NCBI GenBank assembly: GCA_965197635.1 | Contig: CBDANN010000007.1 | Location: forward strand, 529,101 to 593,100 | Length of the DNA stretch: 64,000 nucleotides | Origin: Bin87 sp965197635 | GTDB lineage: Bacteria > Chloroflexota > Dehalococcoidia > Lucifugimonadales > UBA3495 | Reading direction: 5' to 3' | In this document: positions 26,261 through 35,447 of the stretch, piece by piece | Layout: each line of letters opens with the position of its first letter | Position numbering within the stretch: position 1 is the first letter of the stretch | Notes under the pieces: generated by a model | What the model was told of the DNA's origin: nothing | Databases searched by the model: none | Seen by the model: the letters and a program-made list of their open reading frames with translations, nothing else | Position numbers and translations under genes: made by a program

Positions 26261-27238
26261 GTACCGTTGCCAGGTATATTTGTAAGAATATAAGAAAGCA
26301 GCCATACTTGGGCATGATCTTTGTGTGAGGAAGTGCCCAGCCATGGCTGCCATCAAGTATAAAGTAGAGCTGACCGAGGCCGAACGCTCCCGTCTCAATG
26401 AGGTGTCCCAGCGCGGCAAGGCGTCAGTGCGCACCGTGAAGCGTGCGCTGTCGCTGCTCCAGGCTGACCAGGGGCTTCGGGACCGTGAGATAGCCGATGT
26501 GCTGTTGGTCAACGCGGCCACGGTCGCCAGAGCGCGGAAGCGGTACGTGGAGGAAGGACTTGAGGCCGCCAGCAATGACCGACCGCGGCCGGGCCAGGAG
26601 CGCAAGGAGGACGTGCTGGACCTGTACCAACAGGCGTACCATCCGGAGCGTCCGGTAGTGTGTTTCGACGAGACCTCCCGGCAATTGACTGGAGCGGTGC
26701 GTCCGCCCCTGGAGGCTGCCCCGGGACGGGTGGCACGCTATGACACCGAGTACCAGCGTAACGGGACCCGGAACCTGTTCATGATCTGTGAGCCGAGGGG
26801 TGGCTGGAGACATGTGGCGGTGACCGAGCGCCGCACTGCCGTAGACTTCGCGCACCAGATGCGGTGGCTGGTGGACGAGGTATACCCTGATGCCGAGGTG
26901 GTCAGGCTGGTACTGGACAACCTCAACACCCACCAGCTCGGCTCGCTCTACGAAGCATTTGAGCCATCCGAAGCTCGGCGCATCGCCCAACGCCTCGAGT
27001 TTCATTACACTCCCACGCACGGCAGCTGGCTGAACATGGCTGAGATCGAGTTGAGCGTCTTCAGCAGGGGATGTCTGAACCGCCGTATCAGCGATGAGGC
27101 GGAGCTGCGGCGAGAGGTTGCGGCGCTCGAACGCGAGCGCAACGCAGCAAGATTAGCCATAGACTGGCGGTTTACCACCAAAGATGCTCGCCGTAATCTC
27201 CAACATATCTATCCGACAAGATCAGATTGAAACGGTAC
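26261..27238 (+). mobile_element. IS630-family element, type B, deleted copy (978 bp)
   Basis: Same ends as 24776-25983 but inverted, with TA flanks at 26259-26260 and 27239-27240. It is 230 bp shorter because of one internal deletion. Its right end shares a CTAG with the IS701 element that starts at 27242. Confidence 0.9.
26325..27230 (+). CDS. IS630-family transposase, internal deletion fusing both frames
   Basis: A 301-residue frame. After PGQERK the sequence jumps directly to EDVLDLYQQAYHPERP. The 230-bp deletion removes the second HTH part and the A7 slip site, and because 230 is not a multiple of three it brings ORF A into phase with ORF B. All three DDE motifs (CFDETSRQ, VLDNLNTHQ, AEIELSVF) remain, but part of the DNA-binding region is gone. 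It could make a shortened protein that binds ends poorly or acts as an inhibitor. Confidence 0.82.
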   Translation: MRKCPAMAAIKYKVELTEAERSRLNEVSQRGKASVRTVKRALSLLQADQGLRDREIADVLLVNAATVARARKRYVEEGLEAASNDRPRPGQERKEDVLDLYQQAYHPERPVVCFDETSRQLTGAVRPPLEAAPGRVARYDTEYQRNGTRNLFMICEPRGGWRHVAVTERRTAVDFAHQMRWLVDEVYPDAEVVRLVLDNLNTHQLGSLYEAFEPSEARRIAQRLEFHYTPTHGSWLNMAEIELSVFSRGCLNRRISDEAELRREVAALERERNAARLAIDWRFTTKDARRNLQHIYPTRSD

Positions 27239-27241
27239 TAG

Positions 27242-28718
27242 TACTACAGTCGCGCTTGTGATGAAGGTTTCTGAAGGCATCTCCGGTAATGACACTGCAT
27301 GGCCCGGGCCTGGTGCCGTCGTCTCCAGCCTGACCAATGGATGGTCAGGGCAGGACTGCCCCGTGGCAGCCACAGGAGCCGGCATAGCAGTCGTCTGACC
27401 TCGGGTACGGTCAGTGGGATGAGTTCTCCCGGGAACCTATCCCCCTTTTACCGTCGCCACCGGCGGCATAGGACCGGATTACCGCCAGAAAGGCATGGGC
27501 CAGCAGCGCCCGGGTGATGTGCCGGTGCCAGCCGACCCACAGGCGTACCTCATACTCGTCCAGCCCCACCTCCTGTTTGGCCTCCTTGAAGGCGTCTTCG
27601 ATGATCCACCGGGTGCCAGCCACGCGCACCAGTTCCGCCAGCGATACCTCTCCCGTACTAAAACAGGCGTAGTAGGCCAGCTCCTCAGGATCGGCAATGC
27701 CCGAACCCTTGACCAAGCACGCACCAGCAGCCAATGCCCCTGATCCAGTGCTGACCAGGGTCCTATCGGCAACCAACCCCAATCGTAGAGGCGCGGCCCC
27801 TTGCTGCCCTCCCCAGCGCTCAGACGTTGCCACCGGTCATCGGGTATCTGCTGGGCCAGTTCACGGGCTGCCACCTGTGCCGAGCCATCCTCCGTATCCG
27901 CCCACAGCGGCCGATTGTTCAAAGATCTGGTTCTTCACCGCCAGCACGTAGGACAGGCTCTGTTCCTCCAGCCACCGTCGCAGTTGACACGATCTTTGAC
28001 CAATCGCATTGCCGTACACCGTATCCCCAGTTACCCAGGCAAAGGGCACCCCAACCGCCACCGCGCGGGCGATCATCTCCTGAGCCAGTTGTGCTTTGGT
28101 ATGAAAGACCACCCCTTCCGGGACACCGGCTTCCCGCCGCCGCTCCACATCCTCCGCCCACTCCTGGGGCAGATACAGCTCCCGATCCAGAAAGGCCGCG
28201 CCCCGTGGCGGCTGCCATACGCCAGGAACACCCCGATCTGACAGTTCTCCACCTTCCCCGCCGTGCCGCTGTACTGACGCTTCACCCCCACCGACTTCTG
28301 GCCTTGCTTCAGAAACCCCGTCTCATCCACCACCAGCACCCCGCCGGGGTCGCCCAGATGCTCCACCACGTACCCTTGCAGGTCGTCCCGTACTTGGTCC
28401 GCGTCCCAGTGGTACACCGCCAGCAGACGCTGCACACCGTCGGGCGTGGCGTCGCCAGCATATTCGGCCAACTGCCACCCGTTCTTGCGCTCCACCGACC
28501 CCAGCAATCCTTGCAGGTACGCCAGCGCCCGCTGCCGAGACTCACTGCGGCTGAAACGCGACGCGATACGCCCGTGCAGCGCCTGGAGCCCAGCCTCCCA
28601 GTCCAGCGTTTCCTCCAGCACGGCCTCTCGCTCCAGTAATGTCTGACCCATTTCCAACCCCTCCACTCTCACCAGTAATCATGGGCCTATCCTACCAAAG
28701 GCAAGCGCGACTGTAGTA
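27242..28718 (-). mobile_element. IS701-type insertion sequence, copy 2 (1477 bp)
   Basis: Nearly identical to 2790-4264, with the same TACTACAGTCGCGCTTG ends. The flanks are CTAG (27238-27241) and TTAG (28719-28722). It has a two-base insertion near 28205 (CCCCGTGGCGG where copy 1 has CCCCGTCGG). The left CTAG is also the right flank of the IS630 element. Confidence 0.92.
27411..28672 (-). pseudogene. IS701-family transposase, frameshifted (copy 2)
   Basis: It shares the three micro-insertions of copy 1 (27913-27927, 27991-28005 and the 14-nt one near 27717), plus an extra two-base insertion near 28205 that breaks the RGAAFLDRELYLPQEW block. The DDE motif VVDETGFLKQG and the C-terminal IEDAFKEAKQEVGLDEYE remain readable in separate frames. 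Confidence 0.82.
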
Positions 28719-28722
28719 TTAG

Positions 28723-29022
28723 CCTGGAGTCGCCGCGACCTCCTCCTCGACGCGGAGGGGCGCCCATGCGACGAAAGCGAGGCCACCCAAGCCAGCATGC
28801 AGGGCTGCATCCGCATCGCAGCCCCAGCCCTCTGCCCAGGAGATTCGCGGAACAGCAGAGACTTGTCCTGGCACGCCGCTACCCACTTCCAGCGGCACAT
28901 CGGCTACGGCATCACGCCCTACGACCACGACACATCCATCGACCTGGCGCAGGCTGCCCGAAACCTCCGGGAAGCCGCCCAGTCGGCCCGGGCCGAGCCA
29001 AAGCGGCCAAGGAACCGCCGAC
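28723..29022. other. Unassigned stretch between IS701 copy 2 and the ATPase remnant
   Basis: A plus-strand frame (28797-29048) reads WHAATHFQRHIGYGITPYD and QAARNLREAAQ, which could be a real small gene or remnant. A minus-strand frame ends RRRSRRLQA and would be in phase with the Rep-like gene if both ISs were removed. I cannot decide between them. Confidence 0.3.
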
Positions 29023-29391
29023 CTACTCGCCCCGGCCGATGGACATGACCAGGCGGTTCCGGCCACTCCAGTAGTCGTAGAAGATCTCGTAGACCAGGTT
29101 CACGACGAGGTGAACCCCAAACCGCCCAGAGAACGAATATCCGCGTCCGACAAGAGGTCCGGCTTGGGTGCCTCCATCAGGGGGTCAAACGCCACGCCGT
29201 CGTCCGTGAACTCGATGGCCACCGCCTCATGCCCGGAGGACAGCACCACATCGAACCGCCGGCCCTCCACACAACCGTGATCACGCACGTTCAGGGCCAG
29301 CTCCTCCAACACGAGGTTGACCCGCATCACGAGCATGGGCTCCCAGCCTTCCCGCTCCCCCAAACCCTCGACGTGAGCCACCAGCCGGCTC
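29023..29391 (-). pseudogene. Histidine-kinase-like ATPase (anti-sigma/RsbW type), truncated and frameshifted
   Basis: It reads RVNLVLEELALNVRDHG (N box of GHKL ATPases) and AIEFTDDGVAFDPL (G1 box), then ADIRSLGGLG (G2 box). Here the frame breaks in TTTGGGG near 29115; in the next frame VHLVVNLVYEIFYDYWSGRN completes the usual end of the family. The N-terminus is cut by the IS5 pair that begins at 29395. Known homologues phosphorylate anti-sigma antagonists or sequester sigma factors. Remnant only. Confidence 0.75.
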
Positions 29392-29394
29392 TAA

Positions 29395-30290
29395 GAGGGT
29401 GTGTGACAAAGGGTTTCAAGCAGGCCGGAGCCTTTTGAGCATGAGATGAACCATGGCAATGTGGACCCAGGCTTCGCTGCTTTCGGTCCGCTCTGCATAG
29501 TCTTTGCTCAACCGACGGCAACGGCTCAACCACGCCAGGGTGCGCTCGAGCACCCAGCGTCGGGGCAACACCTCAAATCGGTGGCTGTCCGGTTGCCGTC
29601 GCACCACGGTGAGCAGCCAACCCCCAGTGGCCCAGGCCCACGACACCAACCGGCCGGCGTAGCCAGCATCCGCCCAAATCACCTGCAACCGAGGAAACTG
29701 GCCCAGCAGTTTGGCCAACACCAGCTTGGCCCCATCCCGGTCTTGAATATTGGCAGCGTGAACCACCACGGCCAAGAGCAACCCCATGGTGTCCACTACG
29801 ATGTGTCCACTACGATGTGGCGCTTGCGTCCAGCAACCCGTTTACCGGCGTCATAGCCTCTGGGCCCCCTTTTTCCGTGGTCTTCACCGATTGGCTGTCG
29901 ATGATGGCCGCGCTGGGCGTGGCTTCCCGTCCGGCGGCTTCCCGAACCCGGGAACGCAAGGCCTCCTCTACCCGCTCCCAAGTCCCATCATCTCGCCACT
30001 TCCGAAAGTACCACCAGACCGTGCCCCAAGGTGGCAGGTCGTGGGGCATCAGCCGCCAGGGTATGCCGCCCCGCAACACGTACAGGATGCCGTTGACCAC
30101 TTCCCGCAGGTCCACGGTTCGGGGATGCCCCAGGGACGAGTCGGGTGGCAGCAGGGGCGCTAGCACTTCCCATTGGGCATCGGTCAAATCGCTGGGATAA
30201 GGTTTTCTGCTCATGCTCCCAGCCTAATGCCCTTCCTGCCCTCACCTCAAGAACCCTTGACGCCACTTTAGACCATTGTCACACACCCTC
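29395..30290 (-). mobile_element. IS5-family element, second type, copy C1 (896 bp)
   Basis: The ends are GAGGGTGTGTGACAAAGG and the complement of GAGGGTGTGTGACAATGG. It is flanked by TAA on the left (29392-29394) and TTA on the right (30291-30293). A second copy in the same orientation lies 67 bp further on. Confidence 0.88.
29416..30214 (-). pseudogene. IS5-family transposase, frameshifted (copy C1)
   Basis: It starts MSRKPYPSDLTDAQWEVLAP. AAIIDSQSVKTTEKGG holds the first catalytic Asp, VIWADAGYAGRLV the second, WVLERTLAWLSRCRRL the Glu. The frame changes near 29875 and again at a 14-bp tandem duplication of TCCACTACGATGTG (about 29791-29818) that copy C2 lacks. Confidence 0.85.
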
Positions 30291-30378
30291 TTAGGAAATG
30301 TGGGCCATGTTATCGCTAGACTACATGACCGTCGTAGCCATCGCTAACGTCCTCTTAGAGGGCGTGTGACAATGGGGT

Positions 30379-31173
30379 TCAGGCGGGGTGGAGCCGTTTG
30401 AGCATCAGGTGGACCATGGCGATATGCACCCAGGCTTCGCTGCTTTCCGTGCGCTCCTCGTAGTCCTTGCTCAACCGGCGACATCGGCTCAGCCAGGCCA
30501 GGGTACGCTCTACCACCCACCGGCGCGGCAACACCTCAAAGTGGTGGCGATCCGGTTTGCGCCGCACCACGGTGAGCAACCAGCCGCCGGTGGCCCCGGC
30601 CCAAGCCACCAGCCGACCCGCGTAGCCAGCGTCGGCCCAGATGACCTGCAATCGGGGAAATCGACCCAACAGTTTGGCCAACACCAACCGGGCGCCGTCC
30701 CGGTCCTGGATGCTGGCGGCATGAACCACCACGGCCAGCAACAATCCCATGGTGTCCACTACGATATGGCGCTTGCGTCCAGCCACCTTGTTACCGGCGT
30801 CGTAGCCCCGAGGCCCCTTTTTCCGTGGTTTTCACCGATTGGCTGTCGATCCTTGAACAATCCGGGATGGCGGCGCTGGGCGTAGCCGCTCGGCCCGCCG
30901 CTTCCCGAACCCGGGAGCGCAAGGCGTCCTCCACCCGTTCCCAGGTTCCGTCATCCCGCCACTTCCGGAAGTACCACCACACCGTGCCCCAGGGCGGCAG
31001 GTCATGAGGCATTAGGCGCCAGGGTATGCCGCCCCCCAGCACGTAGAGGATGCCGTTGACCACCTCCCGCAGATCCGTAGGGGAGGGCCTCTGGTGGTGT
31101 CCGGCGGCAGCAGTGGGACCAACTCCTCCCACTGGGCAGCGGTCAAATCGCTGGGATATGCTTTTCTATTCAT
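30379..31173 (-). pseudogene. IS5-family transposase, broken (copy C2), with 15-nt in-frame insert
   Basis: It starts MNRKAYPSDLTAAQWEELVP at 31173, loses the frame within 80 nt, and again near 30800 (GASGLRRR against the family GYDAGKKVAG). Between AAI and IDSQS it has five extra residues, PDCSR, which copy C1 lacks; the inserted DNA contains GATCCTTGAACAATC (30848-30862). Confidence 0.85.
30848..30862. repeat. 15-bp quasi-palindromic micro-insert in IS5 transposase
   Basis: GATCCTTGAACAATC differs by one base from the complement of GATTGTTCAAAGATC found in the IS701 transposases. Direct comparison with IS5 copy C1 shows that this copy has 15 extra nucleotides here, in frame, which is the firmest evidence that the unit can be inserted. 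Confidence 0.7.
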
Positions 31174-31252
31174 CCGCCCAGCATAACCACCATCTGGTTC
31201 TCACCCCAAGAACCCACCGGACGAGTTTAGCCCATTGTCACACACCCTCTAA

Positions 31253-31587
31253 GGTCCACTTCCGCGGCCCCATTCTGAATTCGAGAGTCGCCACCGCCCA
31301 CCCCCTAACAGCACCGCCGCAGCACCGCGCACGTGATGTCGTCAAACTGCTCACGCTCGACCGCTAATCCCCGAACCGCCACCACCACGCGCCGAACGCA
31401 CCCCACTCTATCGCCAGCGGTTGGACACCAAAGAACAGATCCGGTCCCGGATCCGCTCTTTCGGCCAATCTATCGAGGCCCGGTAAAAGCCGCCTTATCA
31501 CCACGTCATTACCATCGCGCCTGAAGTCAAGGAGAACACTATGAGAACCCTGATCGCCACCACTTCGCGTTCATGTACATCGCGACC
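31253..31587. other. Intergenic, no gene recognised
   Basis: The sequence between the IS5 pair and the IS21 element carries no frame with family features. Short frames such as the one starting MRTLIATTSRS run into the IS21 end and look incidental. Confidence 0.35.
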
Positions 31588-31709
31588 TGTAAACGGCGGC
31601 GGTAAATTGGACCGCGTGGGCGGCTCCATCGTCGGGTTGTGGCGGAGGAAAACCGTACCGTCCACCGTCTTTCGTAAGGCTGATTACCAGCCACTGGAGG
31701 GTAAAATGG

Positions 31710-33421
31710 ATGTACCAAGTGGAGATGTACGCGCGCGTGCGCCGTGCCTGCCTGGCGGAAGGGATGAGTGTTCGAGAAGCCTCCCGGGTGTTCGGCCTGC
31801 ACCGGGACACGGTGCGCAAGATGCTGGCCTATTCGGTACCACCCGGTTACCGGCGCCAGAGCCCGCCACGGCGACCGAAGCTTGAGCCCTACACCGGTGT
31901 GATTGACGCCATCCTTGAAGGCGATGCCAGGGTTCCCAGGAAGCAGCGCCACACGGCCAAGCGCATCTTCGAGCGGCTCAGGGACGAGTACGGGTTCAGC
32001 GGTCAGTACACGATAGTCAAGGACTACGTGAGGGAGCATAGTATTACAGTTGCACTTGAATTGAGGGCCTCTGAAAGTGTCTCTTGTAGTGGACCCCAAG
32101 GCACGTGCTTGGCGCCGCCGGCTCCACCAAGGCTACCATACATGCAGGTCGGCGCTCCCATAAAGTGGATACAGTAGCCTGCATAACAGTCGTCTAACTT
32201 CGGGCATGGTCATCGACATACGTCCTTCCCTTGAAGCGCGGCTGTAATAATAGGCGGCGGACCCAGGAGATGTTCGTACCCTTGTCCCACTCGCCGGGCC
32301 AAGCCCAGTGCGATTTCGGCGAGGCGGTGGCGGTGATTGGCGGAGTGGAGTGCAAGGTCCACTACTTTGTACTGGACCTGCCCCACAGCGACGGCTGCTT
32401 CATCAAGGCCTATCCGGCCGAGACCACCGCGGCCTTGACGGACGGCCACGTGTCGGCCTACTCGTTCCTGGGTGGCGTACCCCAGAGCATCCTTTACGAC
32501 AATACCAAGCTGGCGGTGGCCCGGATCCTGGGCGATGGCCGTAGGCAGTGCACTCGTGCCTTCACCGAGTTGCGGTCCCACTACCTGTTTGAGGACCGGT
32601 TCGGCAGACCAGGCAAGGGCAATGACAAGGGAAAGGTGGAAGGCATGGTGGGCAACGCCCGGCGCAATTTCCTGGTGCCCATCCCCCGGATGGACAGCTT
32701 TGAGGCCCTCAATGCCCACCTGGAGCGACGGTGTCTGGAGCGGATGGACGCTGTGCTGCGGGGCCACACCGAGACCATCGGTCAGCGAATGGAGCGGGAC
32801 CTGGACGCCCTGCTGACATTACCCACCGCGCCCTACGACGCCTGCGACAAACAGGCCAGTCGGGTCAGCTCGTTGTCCCTGGTGAGGTACCGCACCAATG
32901 ACTACTCGGTGCCGGTGGAGTGTGGACACCGGGATGTGCTGGTGAAGGGCTACGTGGATCAGGTGGTGATCAGCTGTGGCGCTGAGGTCATCGCCCGACA
33001 CCCACGCTCCTACGAGAAGGACGATTTCATCTTCGATCCCATCCACTACCTGCCGCTGCTGGAGCAGAAGACGGCGGCTCTGGATCAGGCTGCGCCGCTG
33101 CAGGGGTGGGAGTTGCCCGGCGAGTACCAGACCCTGCGCCGTCTGTTGGAGGCTCGCATGGGCAAGGGCGGCAAGCGGGAATTCGTCCAGGTACTCAGGC
33201 TGCTGCAGCACTTCCCTGCCGCCGAAGTCCACCACGCCGTGAAGGACGCCCTGCGACTGGGCGCCGTCAGCTTTGATGCCGTGAAACACCTGCTGCTGTG
33301 CCGCATTGACGGCAGACCGCCCCGGCTGGATCTGGACCTCTATCCCTACCTGCCCCGGGTCAGCGTGAAGACCACCCGCGCCCAGGACTACATGACCCTG
33401 CTGTCAGGGAGGGTGGCATGA
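31710..33421 (+). pseudogene. istA: IS21 transposase IstA, interrupted by MITE A3
   Basis: The 5' part reads MYQVEMYARVRRACLAEGMS with HTH REASRVFGLHRDTVRKML and ends KDYVREH. After the MITE it continues RRRTQEMFVPLSHSPGQAQC with the first Asp in CDFGEA, the second in SILYDNTKLAV and the Glu in GKGNDKGKVEGMVG. Removing the 208-bp MITE and one ATAG gives REHRRRTQEMF without any other change. The downstream part can initiate on TTG 32231 inside the MITE but would lack the DNA-binding domain. Confidence 0.9.
32042..32249. mobile_element. MITE A3, 208 bp, inside istA
   Basis: Reverse-orientation copy of MITE A1, with ends TATTACAGTTGCACTT and the complement of TATTACAGCCGCGCTT. A perfect four-base duplication, ATAG, flanks it (32038-32041 and 32250-32253). 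This is the cleanest insertion of the family and fixes its ends. Confidence 0.93.
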
Positions 33422-34203
33422 CCAACCAGTCCACGCTGCTCCTTGAGCACCACCTTAAGGAGTTGAAACTGCCCACCTTCCTCAGGGAGTATCGCAAGCT
33501 TGCGGCCCAGTGTGCCGCCGAAGGCACCGACCATCCCGATTACCTGCTTCGCCTTTCTGAACTGGAACTCATCGACCGACACCAGCGCATGGTCCAGCGA
33601 CGCATCAAATCGGCACGCTTCCCCGCGGTCAAGAGCCTGGACACCTTCGACTTCCTGGCCATCCCCTCGGTGAACAAAGCATTGATCATGCAACTGGCCC
33701 GGTGCGAGTACGTCGAGCGTCGTGAAAACGTCATCGCCATGGGCAACAGCGGCACCGGCAAGACCCACATCGCCCTGGGTTTGGGACTGGCCGCCTGTCA
33801 GAAGGGCATGTCAGTGGGTTTCACCACCACCGCCGCTTTGGTCCACGAACTCATGGAGGCCCGGGATGAACGCCGGCTGCTCAACCTCCAGCGTCAACTG
33901 GCCCGCCTCAAACTCCTCATCATCGACGAACTGGGCTTCGTGCCCCTGTCCACCACTGGGGCGGAACTCCTCTTCGAAGTCTTCAGCCAGCACTACGAAC
34001 GGGGCTCCATCCTGATCACCACCAACCATTGTCCCTTCGACGAGTGGACCCAGGTCTTCGGCTCAGAACGCCTCACCGGCGCCCTGCTGGATCGTCTCAC
34101 CCACCACGTCCACATCATCGAGATGAACGGCGACAGCTACCGCCTCAAAGGCAGCCGGCAGAGCGTCGCTGCATCTCCCCTACAAGAACCGGCTGACGCG
34201 TAG
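33418..34203 (+). CDS. istB: IS21 helper ATPase IstB
   Basis: A 261-residue AAA+ ATPase. Walker A is AMGNSGTGKTHIALGLG, Walker B LLIIDELGFVPL, with a sensor in SILITTNHCPFDEW. It overlaps the istA stop (ATGACC at 33418). It binds target DNA and activates IstA in known IS21 systems. The gene looks intact although its partner is split. Confidence 0.93.
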   Translation: MTNQSTLLLEHHLKELKLPTFLREYRKLAAQCAAEGTDHPDYLLRLSELELIDRHQRMVQRRIKSARFPAVKSLDTFDFLAIPSVNKALIMQLARCEYVERRENVIAMGNSGTGKTHIALGLGLAACQKGMSVGFTTTAALVHELMEARDERRLLNLQRQLARLKLLIIDELGFVPLSTTGAELLFEVFSQHYERGSILITTNHCPFDEWTQVFGSERLTGALLDRLTHHVHIIEMNGDSYRLKGSRQSVAASPLQEPADA

Positions 34204-34305
34204 AACCCCGCTGACTCCGGCCCGAACTGATCTACCGGTCAGTCCAGTTGCCAAACCAGTCGTGGTCGTCAGGCACCCTCCCGGTGGTACGGTTTCTCTC
34301 CGCCC

Positions 34306-35447
34306 TTGACACGACCCATGCCCTCTACCGTACGCCCCCACCGACGTACGCATCGCCATGGCTTCTGCGGCCGCCATACTGACCGCCGCCTAACTGTCCA
34401 GATGAACGCCGCTCCAGGACGCGAAGCGCGCAACGGACACGCTGGCGATGATGACGGTGGGGTGAGCCCAAAGGAGGACGTGAGCAAGGACCGGATGGTA
34501 TCGGTACATGATCCGGAGATGCGCCACGGCCACAAGAGCAAGACCCGGCACTTTGACGGACACAAGGCCGCCGTGGTGGTGGACACCGACAGCCAGCTGA
34601 TCACGGCGGTGGACGTGCTGCCGGGGAACGCTCCCGACAATCTGGGGGCGCTGGAGTTGGTGGAACAGAGCGAGGTCAGCTCGGACGTCTCGGTGGTGGA
34701 GACCATGGGGGACACGGCCTACGGCGACGGCGGCACCCGCCAGGCTTTTGCCGACGCGGGGCGCAGGCTGGTGGCCCGCGTGCCGGGCCGTCCCAACCGG
34801 AAGTGTTTCCCCAAGGAAGACTTCGTCATCGACCTGACCCAGGGAAGCTGCACCTGCCCGGCGGGACAGATCACCCGCACCATCGTGCCGGCAGGGAAAC
34901 GAACCGACAGTACTGGGACGGTGCATCGTCTGCAGGCCTTTCGGTTTGAGGCAGCGGTGTGCCAGGTCTGCCCACTGCGGTCCCAGTGCTTTGCGGCCAA
35001 GGGCCGGAAGGGCCGGCAGGTGCTGATCCATCCCCAGGAGGCTTGCTGCAGGAGGCCCGGGCCTTGCAGCAGAGCGCCGACTACGACCAGTACCGGCGAC
35101 GACGAGTGGTGGCGGAGCATCGACTGGCTCGGCTGGAGCAGTTGGGTATCCGCCAGGCGCGCTACTTCGGACGGGTCAAGACCAAGTTCCAGCTGTACCT
35201 GGCGGCCACCGTGGCCAACTTGACTCTGCTGGCCAACCAAACCGGTGTGTTCGGTGATACTGGCAATGATCATCTTGGCAATGATCATCCTGGCGACGAC
35301 CCTGCCAGCATTGCCACCAGCGTCCCGATTGGCGGCAATCCCAGCGTGGAACGCCACTTGCTGCCAAGTTGGATGCTGGCTTGGCTCAGGTCGCCAATGC
35401 TGGCGCTATCACTCTTCCCAACCGGGGCTTTCCGGCCCGCTCTCTAG
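34306..35447 (+). pseudogene. IS1182-family transposase, 5'-truncated and frameshifted
   Basis: The readable part begins near KDRMVSVHDPEMRHGHKSKT, continues with FDGHKAAVVVDTDSQLITAV and GDTAYGDGGTRQAFADAG, then a cysteine cluster (CTCPAGQ, CQVCPLRSQC). The frame changes near 35040 after VLIHPQEA; the next frame gives LQEARALQQSADYDQYRRRR and FGRVKTKFQLYLAATVANL. The N-terminal third of the family protein is missing. Its right limit is the CTAG at which IS630 no. 1 inserted. Confidence 0.82.

Larger units (their letters stand above)
30358..31249 (-). mobile_element. IS5-family element, second type, copy C2 (892 bp)
   Basis: Same ends as C1. Flanks are TTA on the left (30355-30357) and TAA on the right (31250-31252). 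The outer flanks of the pair are thus TAA/TAA and the inner ones TTA/TTA. Confidence 0.88.
31588..34203 (+). mobile_element. IS21-family element no. 1 (istA split by a MITE, istB intact)
   Basis: The left end probably starts at TGTAAACGGCGGCGG, the TGT start being usual for IS21. I could not find the matching right terminus downstream of istB, so the right limit given is the end of istB. Gene order istA-istB with overlap ATGACC is typical. Confidence 0.75.

Noticed and set aside
34204..34305. Right terminal repeat of IS21 no. 1
   Set aside because: I looked for the complement of TGTAAACGGCGGCGG after istB and did not find it; the right end is left unresolved.
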